From assembly GCF_030373545.1 (NCBI RefSeq), contig NZ_JAUDCO010000005.1, positions 62,001-126,000 on the forward strand: DNA of 64,000 bases, written 5' to 3'. A program made the translations under genes and the position numbers. Origin of the DNA: Collinsella tanakaei (GTDB lineage: Bacteria > Actinomycetota > Coriobacteriia > Coriobacteriales > Coriobacteriaceae). Below, one piece after another: positions 17,413-25,803 of the stretch. Position 1 is the stretch's first letter, and each line of letters opens with the position of its first letter. A model generated the notes under the pieces. The model had not been told where the DNA came from and searched no databases. It was given only the letters and a program-made list of their open reading frames with translations.

Positions 17413-17648
17413 GGGGCACCTCCTTCACGGCCTCGTTGCCGCCGATGTTCCCTATATTACAGTGTGCGCACAAAACGTGCAGGCAAAAGGCCGCGAGCGC
17501 GCGGCTGGCTCGCCGCGGCGGTCGAGCGGCGACGCGATTTGGAAGCTTCGTCGGCGCGGTATGTCCGTGGGGCGGGTGGGCATAATAGCGCCAGAAGCTA
17601 TCGCGGCCGGGCCGGTGCGCCGGCCGCTGCATCGTGAAAGGACCCGGT

Positions 17649-18593
17649 ATGCCCGCATTGATCACCCATCATCTGTTTGGCGAGGAGAGCGTGGAGCGCC
17701 TTCCTGCCGGTATCGTCTCCACCGAAGAGGAGCGCTGCGCCTTTCTGATCGCCAACCAGGGGCCAGATCCATTTTTCTTCCGCGTGCGCACCCCGGGCTT
17801 CAAGGAAAGCACCGCGCTCGGACACCGCATGCACGCGGGCCGCATCTCTCAGCAGTTCCGCGCGCTGCGCGAGGGCGTAGGGCGCCTGCCCGCGCGGGAT
17901 GCCGACCTCGGGCGCGCGTTTGCGCTCGGCATGCTTTCGCACTACGTCCTCGATCGCAACGCGCATCCGTTCGTGTATGCGCAGCAGTGGGGAATCCAGG
18001 AGGTTGACCCCGACCTCGCACGCGCCGGCAGCCAGGTGCACGCCGTGATCGAGAGCGACCTGGACGTCTTGATGCTGCAGAGCAAGCGTGCGGGTGCCAC
18101 CTGCGCGGACTGTCCGCCCGCCGACGAGCTTGTCACCACGGAGCGTATCGATCGGGTGGCCGGCGCGCTCATGAGCTACGTTGCCCGCAGCGTCTATGGG
18201 CTCGAGGTGGGGGCCGCGGAGTACGGCGGCGCGGTCGCCGACATGAAGCTCGCCTACCGCGTCATCGAGCCCGCCGGATCCCTGCACACCCGCGCACTGG
18301 GCGCGCTCGAGGGGCTCGTGCGCAACTACTCCCTGCTCTCCTCGCTTGCGCATCCCGTGACCGATGAGGCGCCGGCTGCCACGGCGAACCTTGCCCATCG
18401 GCCGTGGACCGACCCGTTTGGTGGGCAGGAGTCGCGCGAGAGCTTCCCCGAGGTCTTCGATCGGGCGCTCGACGACTACGGGCGCGCCAGCGCGCTTTTC
18501 GTCCGCAGCGAGGACATGGTGCCCATAACCGAGCGCAAGAACTACTCGGGCCGCGTGCTCGACGCCGACGAGGAGTGCCGCGCCGACGACTGA
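17649..18593 (+). CDS. Zinc-dependent phospholipase C family protein
   Basis: A 314-residue protein of the zinc_dep_PLC family (PF00882). Expected zinc ligands appear in the usual order: the N-terminal THHLFGEE, the motif NQGPDPFFFR, GHRMHAG, then FALGMLSHYVLDRNAHPFVY. Unlike clostridial alpha-toxin there is no signal peptide, so it is probably cytoplasmic, as in other members in anaerobes. GAAAGGA lies six bases before ATG 17649. It is divergent from the C39 peptidase and ends in a strong terminator. Actual lipase activity is not demonstrated for most of this group. Confidence 0.8.
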   Translation: MPALITHHLFGEESVERLPAGIVSTEEERCAFLIANQGPDPFFFRVRTPGFKESTALGHRMHAGRISQQFRALREGVGRLPARDADLGRAFALGMLSHYVLDRNAHPFVYAQQWGIQEVDPDLARAGSQVHAVIESDLDVLMLQSKRAGATCADCPPADELVTTERIDRVAGALMSYVARSVYGLEVGAAEYGGAVADMKLAYRVIEPAGSLHTRALGALEGLVRNYSLLSSLAHPVTDEAPAATANLAHRPWTDPFGGQESRESFPEVFDRALDDYGRASALFVRSEDMVPITERKNYSGRVLDADEECRADD

Positions 18594-18622
18594 GACCCGG
18601 TGGATTGACCTGGCATGACGCC

Positions 18623-18669
18623 AAAAGGGGACTGACAGGGGGACAAGCCCTTTGTCAGCCCCTTTTTTG
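18623..18669 (+). terminator. Terminator after the phospholipase-like gene
   Basis: AAAAGGGGACTGACAGGGG pairs imperfectly with CCCTTTGTCAGCCCCTTTT, ending in a run of six T. Confidence 0.8.
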
Positions 18670-18774
18670 TCGGGCGGCATCCTGCCGCGTGCTTACCGAA
18701 TCCTGACGCGCGGGTCCGCAGCGTTGCCGTACCATAGATGGGTTCGTATCCGACTGCGGCCAGGAGAACCCGCT

Positions 18775-20025
18775 ATGAAATACACCAAGCTCGAGCGCAA
18801 CTGGGTTATGTACGACGTGGGCAACTCAGCTCTCGTGCTGCTGAATACGTCGGTCGTGCCCATCTACTTCGACGCGATCAACACCGGGGCGAGCTCGGCC
18901 GAGCTCGTGACCGCCTGGGCGAACGCCCAGACCGTCGCCTCGCTCGTCGTGGCGCTGCTCATGCCCGTGCTGGGGTCGCTTGCGGACTTTGCGGGCAACA
19001 AGATCAAGTTCTTCTTGGGCTTCTTCCTGACGGGACTCGTCTTGTGCCTGGCCCAGGCCATCCCCATGGGCGCTATGCCCTTCCTGGTCGTCTACGTGCT
19101 GTGCACGATCGGCCTGAACTCCTCCATGACGTTTTACGACGCCATGCTGCCCGACGTCACGACCGACGAGCGCATGGACAACGTGTCCAGCTCGGGCTAC
19201 GCCTGGGGCTACATCGGCTCCTGCGTGCCATTCATCGTGTGCATCGCGCTCATCATGCTCGGTCCCAGCGTGCTCGGGCTCGACATGATGCTCGCCACGC
19301 GTCTGTCCTTCGTCATCACCGGCATCTGGTGGCTTGCCTTCACCCTGCCGCTGCTGCGCACCTATCGTCAGCGCTTCGCCAAGGAGCTCAAGCCGGGCGA
19401 GACCTTCGGCAGCGAGGTCGTGCGCACGTTCAAGGGCCTGCTCGCCACGCTCAAGCGCATCGCCTCCGACCGCGCCATCCTCATCTACATGATCGCGTTT
19501 TTCTTCTATATCGACGGCGTGCACACGGTCATCTCGATGTCCACCACCTACGGCACGTCGCTGGGCATCGACTCGACCCAGCTCATCCTCGCGCTGCTCG
19601 TCACGCAGTTCGTGGCCTTCCCCTCGGCGATCGCCTACGGGCGTCTCGCCGGCACGTACGGCACGCTGCGCATGATCATGATCGCGGTGACCGCCTATGT
19701 CTGCATCGTCTTGTTCGCAGCGTTCTTCCTGAAGACCGCGACGGAGTTTTGGATCCTCGCCATCGCGGTCGGCCTGTTCCAGGGCGGCATCCAGGCGCTG
19801 TCGCGCAGTTACTTCGGCAAGCTCATCCCCAAGGAGCGCGCCAACGAGTATTACGGTTTCTTTGACATTTTCGGACGGTATGCGTCCGTCATGGGAACTC
19901 TGCTAGTATCGGTTGTGACATCGCTCACGGGGAATCCTTCTTTAGGAGTGCTTTCCATCGGGATCCTCTTGGTTGTGGGCCTTGTCATGCTAGCAAAGCT
20001 CTCCCGCATGAGGGGCGTCGCGTAG
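18775..20025 (+). CDS. MFS transporter, UMF1/Atg22-like
   Basis: A 416-residue, 12-helix major facilitator of the UMF1/Atg22-like family (PF11700), seen in MKYTKLERNWVMYDVGNSAL and the helix-2/3 loop GSLADFAGNKIKFF. Other conserved parts are DAMLPDVTTDERMDNVSSSGYAWGY and the late loop FGKLIPKERANEYYGFFD. Yeast Atg22 exports amino acids; the bacterial substrates are largely unknown. The ATG at 18775 follows CAGGAGA. A terminator hairpin at 20082 follows, then queT. Confidence 0.85.
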   Translation: MKYTKLERNWVMYDVGNSALVLLNTSVVPIYFDAINTGASSAELVTAWANAQTVASLVVALLMPVLGSLADFAGNKIKFFLGFFLTGLVLCLAQAIPMGAMPFLVVYVLCTIGLNSSMTFYDAMLPDVTTDERMDNVSSSGYAWGYIGSCVPFIVCIALIMLGPSVLGLDMMLATRLSFVITGIWWLAFTLPLLRTYRQRFAKELKPGETFGSEVVRTFKGLLATLKRIASDRAILIYMIAFFFYIDGVHTVISMSTTYGTSLGIDSTQLILALLVTQFVAFPSAIAYGRLAGTYGTLRMIMIAVTAYVCIVLFAAFFLKTATEFWILAIAVGLFQGGIQALSRSYFGKLIPKERANEYYGFFDIFGRYASVMGTLLVSVVTSLTGNPSLGVLSIGILLVVGLVMLAKLSRMRGVA

Positions 20026-20081
20026 GGCGCGTGCGACACGCGCATGGGCAGGCGCCGCCCATGAATTCGCGCCTTGTACAC

Positions 20082-20120
20082 GGAGGGCTTTGCTGCGGTT
20101 TAGCAAAGCCCTCCGATTTT
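20082..20120 (+). terminator. Perfect 13-bp hairpin before queT
   Basis: GGAGGGCTTTGCT (20082-20094) pairs exactly with AGCAAAGCCCTCC (20102-20114), followed by GATTTTG. It may simply end the MFS transcript, or attenuate queT. I looked for a preQ1 riboswitch aptamer upstream and did not see one. Confidence 0.75.
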
Positions 20121-20138
20121 GTAGAAGGTGACCGACAG

Positions 20139-20720
20139 ATGAAATCGACCTACATCGCCCACGCCGGGGTTATCGCCGCCGCGTATGCAGCCTGCACCCT
20201 GGTGGCCATGCTCTTTTTGGGAAGTCTCGCCTGGGGCCCCATCCAGTTCCGCATCTCCGAGGCGCTGTGCGCGCTCGCGCTCGTGACGCCCGCCGCCGTG
20301 CCCGGTCTGACGCTGGGATGCGTCATCGCCAACGTCGCCAACATCGCCATCTCGGGAACCGGCGCGCTCGGACTGCTCGACGTAACGTTCGGCTCGCTCG
20401 CGACGTTCGCGGGCGCCCTGTTCACCTGGAAGATGCGCGAGCGCCCGCTCGTGGCGCTTGCCGGCCCCGTGCTCGCCAATGCGCTGATCGTCCCGGCCTA
20501 CCTGCCGATTCTGCTTATGGGCGCCGGCTTTTACACCATCCCCTTCACGTCCATCTCGCTCGACGGCTCCTGGCCGTTCATGTACCTGTTCGGTTTGGTG
20601 ACCACGGGTGTGGGCGAAGCGGTCGTGATGTATGCTTTGGGGTATCCGCTGTACCGCTCGCTGTCCAAAACGCATATCGTGAAAAAGGGCATGGCCGAGA
20701 TGGGTACAACAAGCAAGTAA
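20139..20720 (+). CDS. queT: QueT, queuosine-precursor ECF transporter S component
   Basis: A 193-residue, about six-helix membrane protein of the QueT family (DUF988), the substrate-binding subunit of an energy-coupling-factor importer for queuosine precursors. The motif WGPIQFRISEALCALA and the helix-helix segment ANVANIAISGTGALGLLDV are typical. The shared EcfAAT module must be encoded elsewhere. GAAGGTG precedes the ATG. It lies directly after a hairpin, so premature termination may regulate it; preQ1 sensing is common for this family but no aptamer is visible. Confidence 0.85.
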   Translation: MKSTYIAHAGVIAAAYAACTLVAMLFLGSLAWGPIQFRISEALCALALVTPAAVPGLTLGCVIANVANIAISGTGALGLLDVTFGSLATFAGALFTWKMRERPLVALAGPVLANALIVPAYLPILLMGAGFYTIPFTSISLDGSWPFMYLFGLVTTGVGEAVVMYALGYPLYRSLSKTHIVKKGMAEMGTTSK

Positions 20721-20784
20721 GCGGGCGAGAGGCGTCGGGCGCCCCCGTCCCGCATGTCACGCGCGGCGCGGGGAAGGGGTGCCT

Positions 20785-21993
20785 ATGAATCCCGCAATCG
20801 TCATACCGACCTATTGGGCGGCCGATGCGGCTGATACTCATGCCCCCGGTGCGTACGACCACAGCACCGACCTGCACAGCCCTGCGCCCGAGCTCGACGC
20901 GTGCCTGAAGTCGCTCGAACAAGTGCGCGATATCTGCCGCATCATCGTTTTGGTGGTGTGCCCGCCAGCCACGACCGCGGCGGCGCGCGAGCGCGTCGAG
21001 ACCATCGCGCGCTCCCACCCCTCGCTCACGGTGACCGTCGTCTCCAACACCGAGGCCGCGCGCATCCGCGACCGCGTGAGCGAGATCGCGCCTCGGGCGC
21101 CCGGCGAGCCTGTGTCGCTGCGCGGATACGGCGCCATCCGCAACATGGGGCTCGCCGTGGCAAACATCCTCGCCCACGACGCCGTGATCTTTTTGGATGA
21201 CGACGAGCTCGTGCTCGGCCCCGACTTCATGAAGCAAGCGCTGTACGCCCTGGGACAGCTGACGCGCCAAGGCCTGCCGATTCTTGCCAAGAGCGGGTAT
21301 TATTACGACCGTTCGGGCTCGCCGCTGGCCGATACGTCCAAAGCCGACATCAACCATCGCTGGTGGACCAAGCGCATCGAGTTCAACCGCTGGATGCGCC
21401 GCGCCCTTGCGGGGACGCGCATCTCGCGGTCCAACTACGTCTGCGGCGGCTGCTTTGCCCTGCACGCCCGCGCCTACACGCGCGTGGCTTTTGACCCGTG
21501 GATCACGCGCGGCGAGGACCTGGATTACCTGTTCAACATGCGCATGCACGGCATGGACGTCTGGTTTGACAACGAGTGGGCGGTCAAGCACCTTCCGCCC
21601 GCGAGCGACCACCGTTCGCCGCGCTTCATGCAAAACGTCTATCGCTGGTACTACGAGCGCGCCAAGCTCAGCTATGCCGCCGGCCAGCACGACCTGACGC
21701 CTGTGACCCCCGCCTCGCTCATGCCCTATCCCGGGCCGTGGTTCTCGCGCGAGCTTGACGAGCGCGTCCGCAAGACCGCTGCCGCCCGCATGATGTTTAC
21801 CTCCGAGCACGAGGGCTACTGGCGCATCTGGCGCGACGGCATCGCACGCGCCGAGCGCTATGCCAACGAGAATAAAACCAAGTACTTGAAGTTCCAGAGT
21901 TTTTGGCCCAGCATCATGGACGGCCTGTGGAACGATACGGAGCTGGCCCAGATGTTGGAGGAATGCACATGCCGCGCAAGCTCAAGCACCTAA
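20785..21993 (+). CDS. GT-A fold glycosyltransferase-like protein
   Basis: A 402-residue protein with a family-2-like nucleotide-sugar binding start (NPAIVIPTYW), a central acidic metal motif FLDDDELVLGPDFM and a C-terminal half containing ITRGEDLDYLFNMRMHG, similar to the ED motif of GT2 enzymes. No membrane helices are evident. The N-terminal ~90 residues carry a long loop (ADTHAPGAYDHSTDL). AAGGGG lies six bases before ATG 20785, and a GTG six bases earlier is possible. It overlaps the sensor kinase gene by 25 bases, implying coupled translation. Donor and acceptor are unknown; a surface glycan or glycolipid is plausible. Confidence 0.7.
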   Translation: MNPAIVIPTYWAADAADTHAPGAYDHSTDLHSPAPELDACLKSLEQVRDICRIIVLVVCPPATTAAARERVETIARSHPSLTVTVVSNTEAARIRDRVSEIAPRAPGEPVSLRGYGAIRNMGLAVANILAHDAVIFLDDDELVLGPDFMKQALYALGQLTRQGLPILAKSGYYYDRSGSPLADTSKADINHRWWTKRIEFNRWMRRALAGTRISRSNYVCGGCFALHARAYTRVAFDPWITRGEDLDYLFNMRMHGMDVWFDNEWAVKHLPPASDHRSPRFMQNVYRWYYERAKLSYAAGQHDLTPVTPASLMPYPGPWFSRELDERVRKTAAARMMFTSEHEGYWRIWRDGIARAERYANENKTKYLKFQSFWPSIMDGLWNDTELAQMLEECTCRASSST

Positions 21994-23339
21994 GCGAACG
22001 GATCTCGACGCGCTCGCGGATCTTGCCGCGGCTGCGGTTGTTTGCCATCGTGTGCGCCCTCGGCCTCGCCTCATATTGTGTCTACGCCCTGTCCCACGGG
22101 CTCGACCCCATCATCGCGGTTCTTGCCTGCGCCCTGCTGTGCGTCTTCCTGGTGGCCTTCATCTACCTGTGCCTGAACCCCGATTCGCTGCGCTCCCTCT
22201 ACACCGAGCAGGCCCTGTCGACGGCATCGGAGATGCTCGAGATCATCAAGGAGGGCCTGGACGAGCGCAGCGCGCAGGACATCTGCTGCCGCCTTCTGCC
22301 CGAGACGCGCGCCATGGCCATCGCCGTGACCGATGACAAGCGCGTGCTCGCCTGCGTGGGCGAGCTCGCCTCGGATTTTCCGCCCGGCTCGCTCATCCAC
22401 ACGCCCGCGACGCGCTATGTGCTTGAGCACGGCGTCGCCCAGTCGTTTACCCACATGGTCGACGTGCCGAGCGAGCGCACGCCCCATCGCGCCATCCCCG
22501 CCGGCATCATCGTGCCGCTCAAGGTGCGCGACAAGGCGGTGGGCACGCTCAAGTTCTACTATCGCCGCTCGCATGATGTGAACCGCACGCAGTACGCACT
22601 GGCTTCCGGGTTCGCCGAGCTGCTCTCCACGCAGCTCGCCATCCACGAGCTCGAGCTGCAAGACGAGCTCACCGCCCGCGCCGAGTTGCGCGCCCTGCAG
22701 GCCCAGATCAACCCGCATTTCCTGTTCAACACCCTGAACACCATCGCGTCGTTTACCCGGACCGACCCCACGCGCGCCCGCGAGCTGTTGCGCGAGTTCT
22801 CATCGTTCTACCGCGCGACGCTCGAGAACTCCGGCTCGTTCATCCCGCTGTCGCGCGAGATCTCCCAGACGGCGCGCTACCTGCTGTTCGAGAAGGCCCG
22901 CTTCGGCGAGGACCGCATCCTGGACACCTTCGATATCACGTCGGATGCGCAGGGTGCGCCCGTCCCCTCGTTCATCATTCAGCCGCTCGTTGAAAACGCG
23001 GTTCGCCATGGCATGAAGGACGAAGGCGCCCTGCACATCTCGGTGCGCGCGAGCATGCCCGAGGAGGGCATCGTGCTCATCGAGGTGGCGGATGACGGCG
23101 CCGGCATGGATGCCAAGACGGCGGCGCGTCTGTTTGACATGCGTGAGGACGTGCCCGCTCGTGATGCGCCCCAAGGCGGGGGAGCCGGGGTCGCCATGCA
23201 CAACATCTCCGAGCGCATCCTGCGCTTCTACGGTCCGCGTTCGTCCACGAATGTGGAGTCCGAACAGGGGCGGGGCACAACCGTTTCGCTCAAGCTGGAT
23301 TTGGAAAACAGCATTCTGGGGCAGAGAGTTGTAGAATAG
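21969..23339 (+). CDS. LytS-type sensor histidine kinase
   Basis: A 456-residue kinase. Two N-terminal membrane helices (near 20-40 and 46-66) are followed by a GAF-like sensory domain (~85-225) and a His_kinase domain whose phosphorylated His sits in ALQAQINPHFLFNTLNTI. HATPase_c motifs follow: IIQPLVENAVRHGMKD (N box), EVADDGAGMD (G1) and GGGAGVAMHNISERI (G2). These kinases pair with LytTR regulators such as the next gene. GGAGGA precedes ATG 21969 by six bases, inside the end of the glycosyltransferase gene. The two membrane helices are fewer than in LytS itself, so the signal may be cytoplasmic, through the GAF-like part. Confidence 0.88.
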   Translation: MPRKLKHLSERISTRSRILPRLRLFAIVCALGLASYCVYALSHGLDPIIAVLACALLCVFLVAFIYLCLNPDSLRSLYTEQALSTASEMLEIIKEGLDERSAQDICCRLLPETRAMAIAVTDDKRVLACVGELASDFPPGSLIHTPATRYVLEHGVAQSFTHMVDVPSERTPHRAIPAGIIVPLKVRDKAVGTLKFYYRRSHDVNRTQYALASGFAELLSTQLAIHELELQDELTARAELRALQAQINPHFLFNTLNTIASFTRTDPTRARELLREFSSFYRATLENSGSFIPLSREISQTARYLLFEKARFGEDRILDTFDITSDAQGAPVPSFIIQPLVENAVRHGMKDEGALHISVRASMPEEGIVLIEVADDGAGMDAKTAARLFDMREDVPARDAPQGGGAGVAMHNISERILRFYGPRSSTNVESEQGRGTTVSLKLDLENSILGQRVVE

Positions 23340-23410
23340 CTACACGGCTCGCGGATGCCGCCGGGGCGCCGCGTATCGCCAGAATCTGACGGGAAGGGAT
23401 TTACACGCTT

Positions 23411-24127
23411 ATGCTACGTGCAATGATCGTCGACGACGAGGCGCCTGCACGCTCCGAGCTGCGCTTCTTGCTGGAGCAGACCGGCAAGATGGGATCCATC
23501 AGCGAGGCGGCGAGCGTCCGCTCCGCCATCGAGATGCTGATGGAGAATCGGGTCGATGTCGTGTTCCTGGACATCTCCATGCCGGGCGCATCGGGCATCC
23601 AGCTCGCTGAGGCCCTCCATAAGCTCAAGAATCCCCCCGCGATCGTGTTCGTGACCGCCTACAGCGATCATGCCGTCGAGGCTTTCGACGTCGACGCGGT
23701 CGACTATCTGCTCAAGCCCGTCGAGGAGGCCCGACTCGATCAGGCCATCGGCAAGGTGCTCGCTCGCGTGAAACCCGTGACCGAGAGCAAGGCGCCCATC
23801 GAGCGCATCCCGGTCGAGAAGGGCGGTCGCAAGGTCCTGATCCCGGTGGACCAGATCCGCTACATCATGGCCAAGGACGACTACTCCTGCATCTTCACCG
23901 AGGACGACCGGTACCTGTCCACCACGTCGCTCGCGCAGTTCGAGTCCAAGCTGGGCGACTTCGGCTTCTTCCGCGTGCACCGTCGCTACATCGTCAACCT
24001 CGCCTGCGTCGAGGACGTCGAGACCGCGGCGACCGGCGCCATCCAGCTGGGCGTCACCGGGGTCGATGACCGTATCCCGGTCTCTCGCCGCCGCGTCGTA
24101 CCGCTCAAGAAGGCGCTCAACCTCTAG
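23411..24127 (+). CDS. LytTR-family response regulator
   Basis: A 238-residue regulator: receiver domain with acidic pocket (VDDEAPAR), phosphoacceptor Asp in VVFLDISMPG (near residue 56), Thr in FVTAYS and Lys in YLLKPVEE; then a LytTR DNA-binding domain with IRYIMAKDDYSCIFT and FFRVHRRYIVNL. Partner of the kinase gene 71 bases upstream. LytTR sites are usually a pair of short imperfect direct repeats; I did not locate them with confidence. Targets may include the upstream operon itself or autolysis genes. Confidence 0.9.
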   Translation: MLRAMIVDDEAPARSELRFLLEQTGKMGSISEAASVRSAIEMLMENRVDVVFLDISMPGASGIQLAEALHKLKNPPAIVFVTAYSDHAVEAFDVDAVDYLLKPVEEARLDQAIGKVLARVKPVTESKAPIERIPVEKGGRKVLIPVDQIRYIMAKDDYSCIFTEDDRYLSTTSLAQFESKLGDFGFFRVHRRYIVNLACVEDVETAATGAIQLGVTGVDDRIPVSRRRVVPLKKALNL

Positions 24128-24150
24128 GTTGTCCCAGAAAGGTCGCATGC

Positions 24151-24615
24151 ATGGGTAGCGACGGTGCGAAGCGCATCGACATCATCTCGGATACGCATGG
24201 ACGGCTGTCCGACAGGCTGCTCGCGCAGCTCGAGGGCGCCGATCTCATCCTGCATGCCGGCGACCTGACCTCCGAGGCCGATTACTTCGAGCTGGCGACT
24301 ATCGCCCCGCTCAAGGCGGTGCTGGGCAACAACGATTTCTTCTACGACTACGGATCGGATGTGCGCCGCCAGGCGACCTTTGAGTACGAGGGGCTTCGCT
24401 TTGCGATGGCGCACTATCGCGAGGATCTGCCCGAACGCGGCGTGGATGTCGCGGTGTGCGGACACACCCACAAGCCTGTGATCGTGCCGCGCTCGACCGG
24501 TCTTCTGATCAACCCCGGTTCGCCTACCTATCCGCGCAGCATGCGCGGCGCCACCATGGCGCGCCTGCAGGTGCGCGCCGGCCAGATTCTCGGCGCCGAG
24601 ATCGTCGAGCTGTAG
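24151..24615 (+). CDS. MJ0936/YfcE-type metallophosphoesterase, short form
   Basis: A 154-residue phosphoesterase with all metal-binding motifs: IISDTHGR, HAGDLTS, LGNNDF, AHYRED (replacing the usual THGH) and CGHTHKP, then NPGSPTYPR. It is shorter than the paralogue at 1547, as usual for the MJ0936 group. GAAAGG precedes the ATG by eight bases, and the gene follows the response regulator after 23 bases, so it probably shares that transcript. Its physiological substrate is unknown. Confidence 0.85.
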   Translation: MGSDGAKRIDIISDTHGRLSDRLLAQLEGADLILHAGDLTSEADYFELATIAPLKAVLGNNDFFYDYGSDVRRQATFEYEGLRFAMAHYREDLPERGVDVAVCGHTHKPVIVPRSTGLLINPGSPTYPRSMRGATMARLQVRAGQILGAEIVEL

Positions 24616-24717
24616 GGGGCTGTGGGTCGGCAGCAGGTGGGGATGGTTCCTATGTGCGCCGGTAGACGTCTTGTTTGCGCGTCGATGCGGCATCGCCAAA
24701 GTTTTTAAAAAAAGTTC

Positions 24718-24747
24718 TTGCGCCGCCTGAGGAAGTCTGTGTATACT
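24718..24747 (+). promoter_or_regulatory. Promoter of tRNA-Asp
   Basis: TTGCGC (24718-24723) and TATACT (24742-24747) are separated by 18 bases, 24 bases before the tRNA. An A/T-rich stretch (TTTTTAAAAAAAG) just upstream could act as an UP element. Confidence 0.55.
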
Positions 24748-24771
24748 AGCTCTCGCAGCAAAGAGCTGTCT

Positions 24772-24849
<78 letters not shown>

Positions 24850-24858
24850 TCGCAAAAT

Positions 24859-24886
24859 AAGCCCTGCCTTGTGCGGGGCTTTTTGC
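24859..24886 (+). terminator. Terminator of tRNA-Asp
   Basis: AAGCCCTGC and GCGGGGCTT form a 9-bp stem with one G-T pair, followed by five T. The 380 bases that follow, up to the Rrf2 gene, hold no convincing gene; a TTGACA lies at about 25203 but without a matching -10. Confidence 0.85.
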
Positions 24887-25269
24887 TATTTCGAGCAGAT
24901 GGGTGAGGCTGCGGCGGGCGATTCCCGTGGGCCGCGAGTCGTCCCATCGGATTTCCAAAGCAAGGGAATGCATGCAGGGGCCGACGTTCGGGTCGGCCAA
25001 TGCGGCGGCGCGCGGGCCGCGTTTGGTTGCGCGGAGGCTCCGCCAGGCGGCGACGAAGCGGACTGCTTCGCAGCCGTTCGTCTCGACATCATGCCCTTTT
25101 TTCATGCTTCTGTTCCCATTGAGGGGTCATTTTCTAATTAGCATGTAGAACACCAGATGTCTGGGTGTATAGTAAATCTCACCCGGTTGGGGGTAGGTTG
25201 CGTTGACAGGCCGATTGTCCGGGCATTTCGGATGCGTCACGGTCGGCCGCACGGCTGCGAGGAGGGGAT

Positions 25270-25758
25270 ATGGATATCTCCCGTAAGACCGATTACGCCC
25301 TTCGCATGCTTTCCATGCTGGTACAGGGCGAAGACGGCTTGCTATCCGTGCGCACCGCTGCAGAGCAGGTGGGCGTTCCTTACTCGTTCGCACGGTCCAT
25401 TCAGCACGGCTTGGTGCAGGCCGGTATCGTGGAGAGCCTGCGCGGTGTCCATGGCGGCATGCGGCTCAAGGTCGATCCCGCCCAGGTGACGATCAGGCAG
25501 ATCGTCGAGGCCGTCCAGGGCCCTCTTTCCATGAACGACTGCACCGCTCCCGACGGTTCCTGCGCGCGCAGCGCCGACTGCTGCTATCATCCCCTCTGGG
25601 CCGGTACGCAGGCGCTCGTGTACAGCTATCTCGACTCCGTCACGCTCGACGATGTCGTCAACTGCAAGAGAGCGCCCGCTGTCGACCCCAAGTTCGCCGA
25701 TCGCTCGGCGTTCTGTTCGTACGTTTCGTGCGGCGAGGCATGCCGGTCGGCCCAGTAG
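25270..25758 (+). CDS. Rrf2-family transcriptional regulator
   Basis: A 162-residue Rrf2 regulator with an N-terminal winged helix (MDISRKTDYALRMLSMLV, then VGVPYSFARSIQHGLVQAGIV and the wing GVHGGMRL). A cysteine-rich sensor region follows (DCTAPDGSCARSADCCYH), of the type that can bind an Fe-S cluster as in IscR and NsrR. Two further Cys near the C-terminus (SYVSCGEACRSA) are extra. The ATG follows GAGGAGGGG. It lies 45 bases before a MutY-like gene, and the rubrerythrin promoter downstream carries a strong palindrome. Redox or nitric-oxide sensing is likely for the family; targets are not shown. Confidence 0.85.
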   Translation: MDISRKTDYALRMLSMLVQGEDGLLSVRTAAEQVGVPYSFARSIQHGLVQAGIVESLRGVHGGMRLKVDPAQVTIRQIVEAVQGPLSMNDCTAPDGSCARSADCCYHPLWAGTQALVYSYLDSVTLDDVVNCKRAPAVDPKFADRSAFCSYVSCGEACRSAQ

Positions 25759-25803
25759 GGCACAGGGTGGCGCTCGCCCTGCCGCGAGGTTAAGGAGCGC
25801 TTC

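Noticed and set aside
20026-20138. preQ1 riboswitch before queT
   Set aside because: Only a perfect terminator hairpin is visible; none of the preQ1 aptamer consensus elements I know were recognised.
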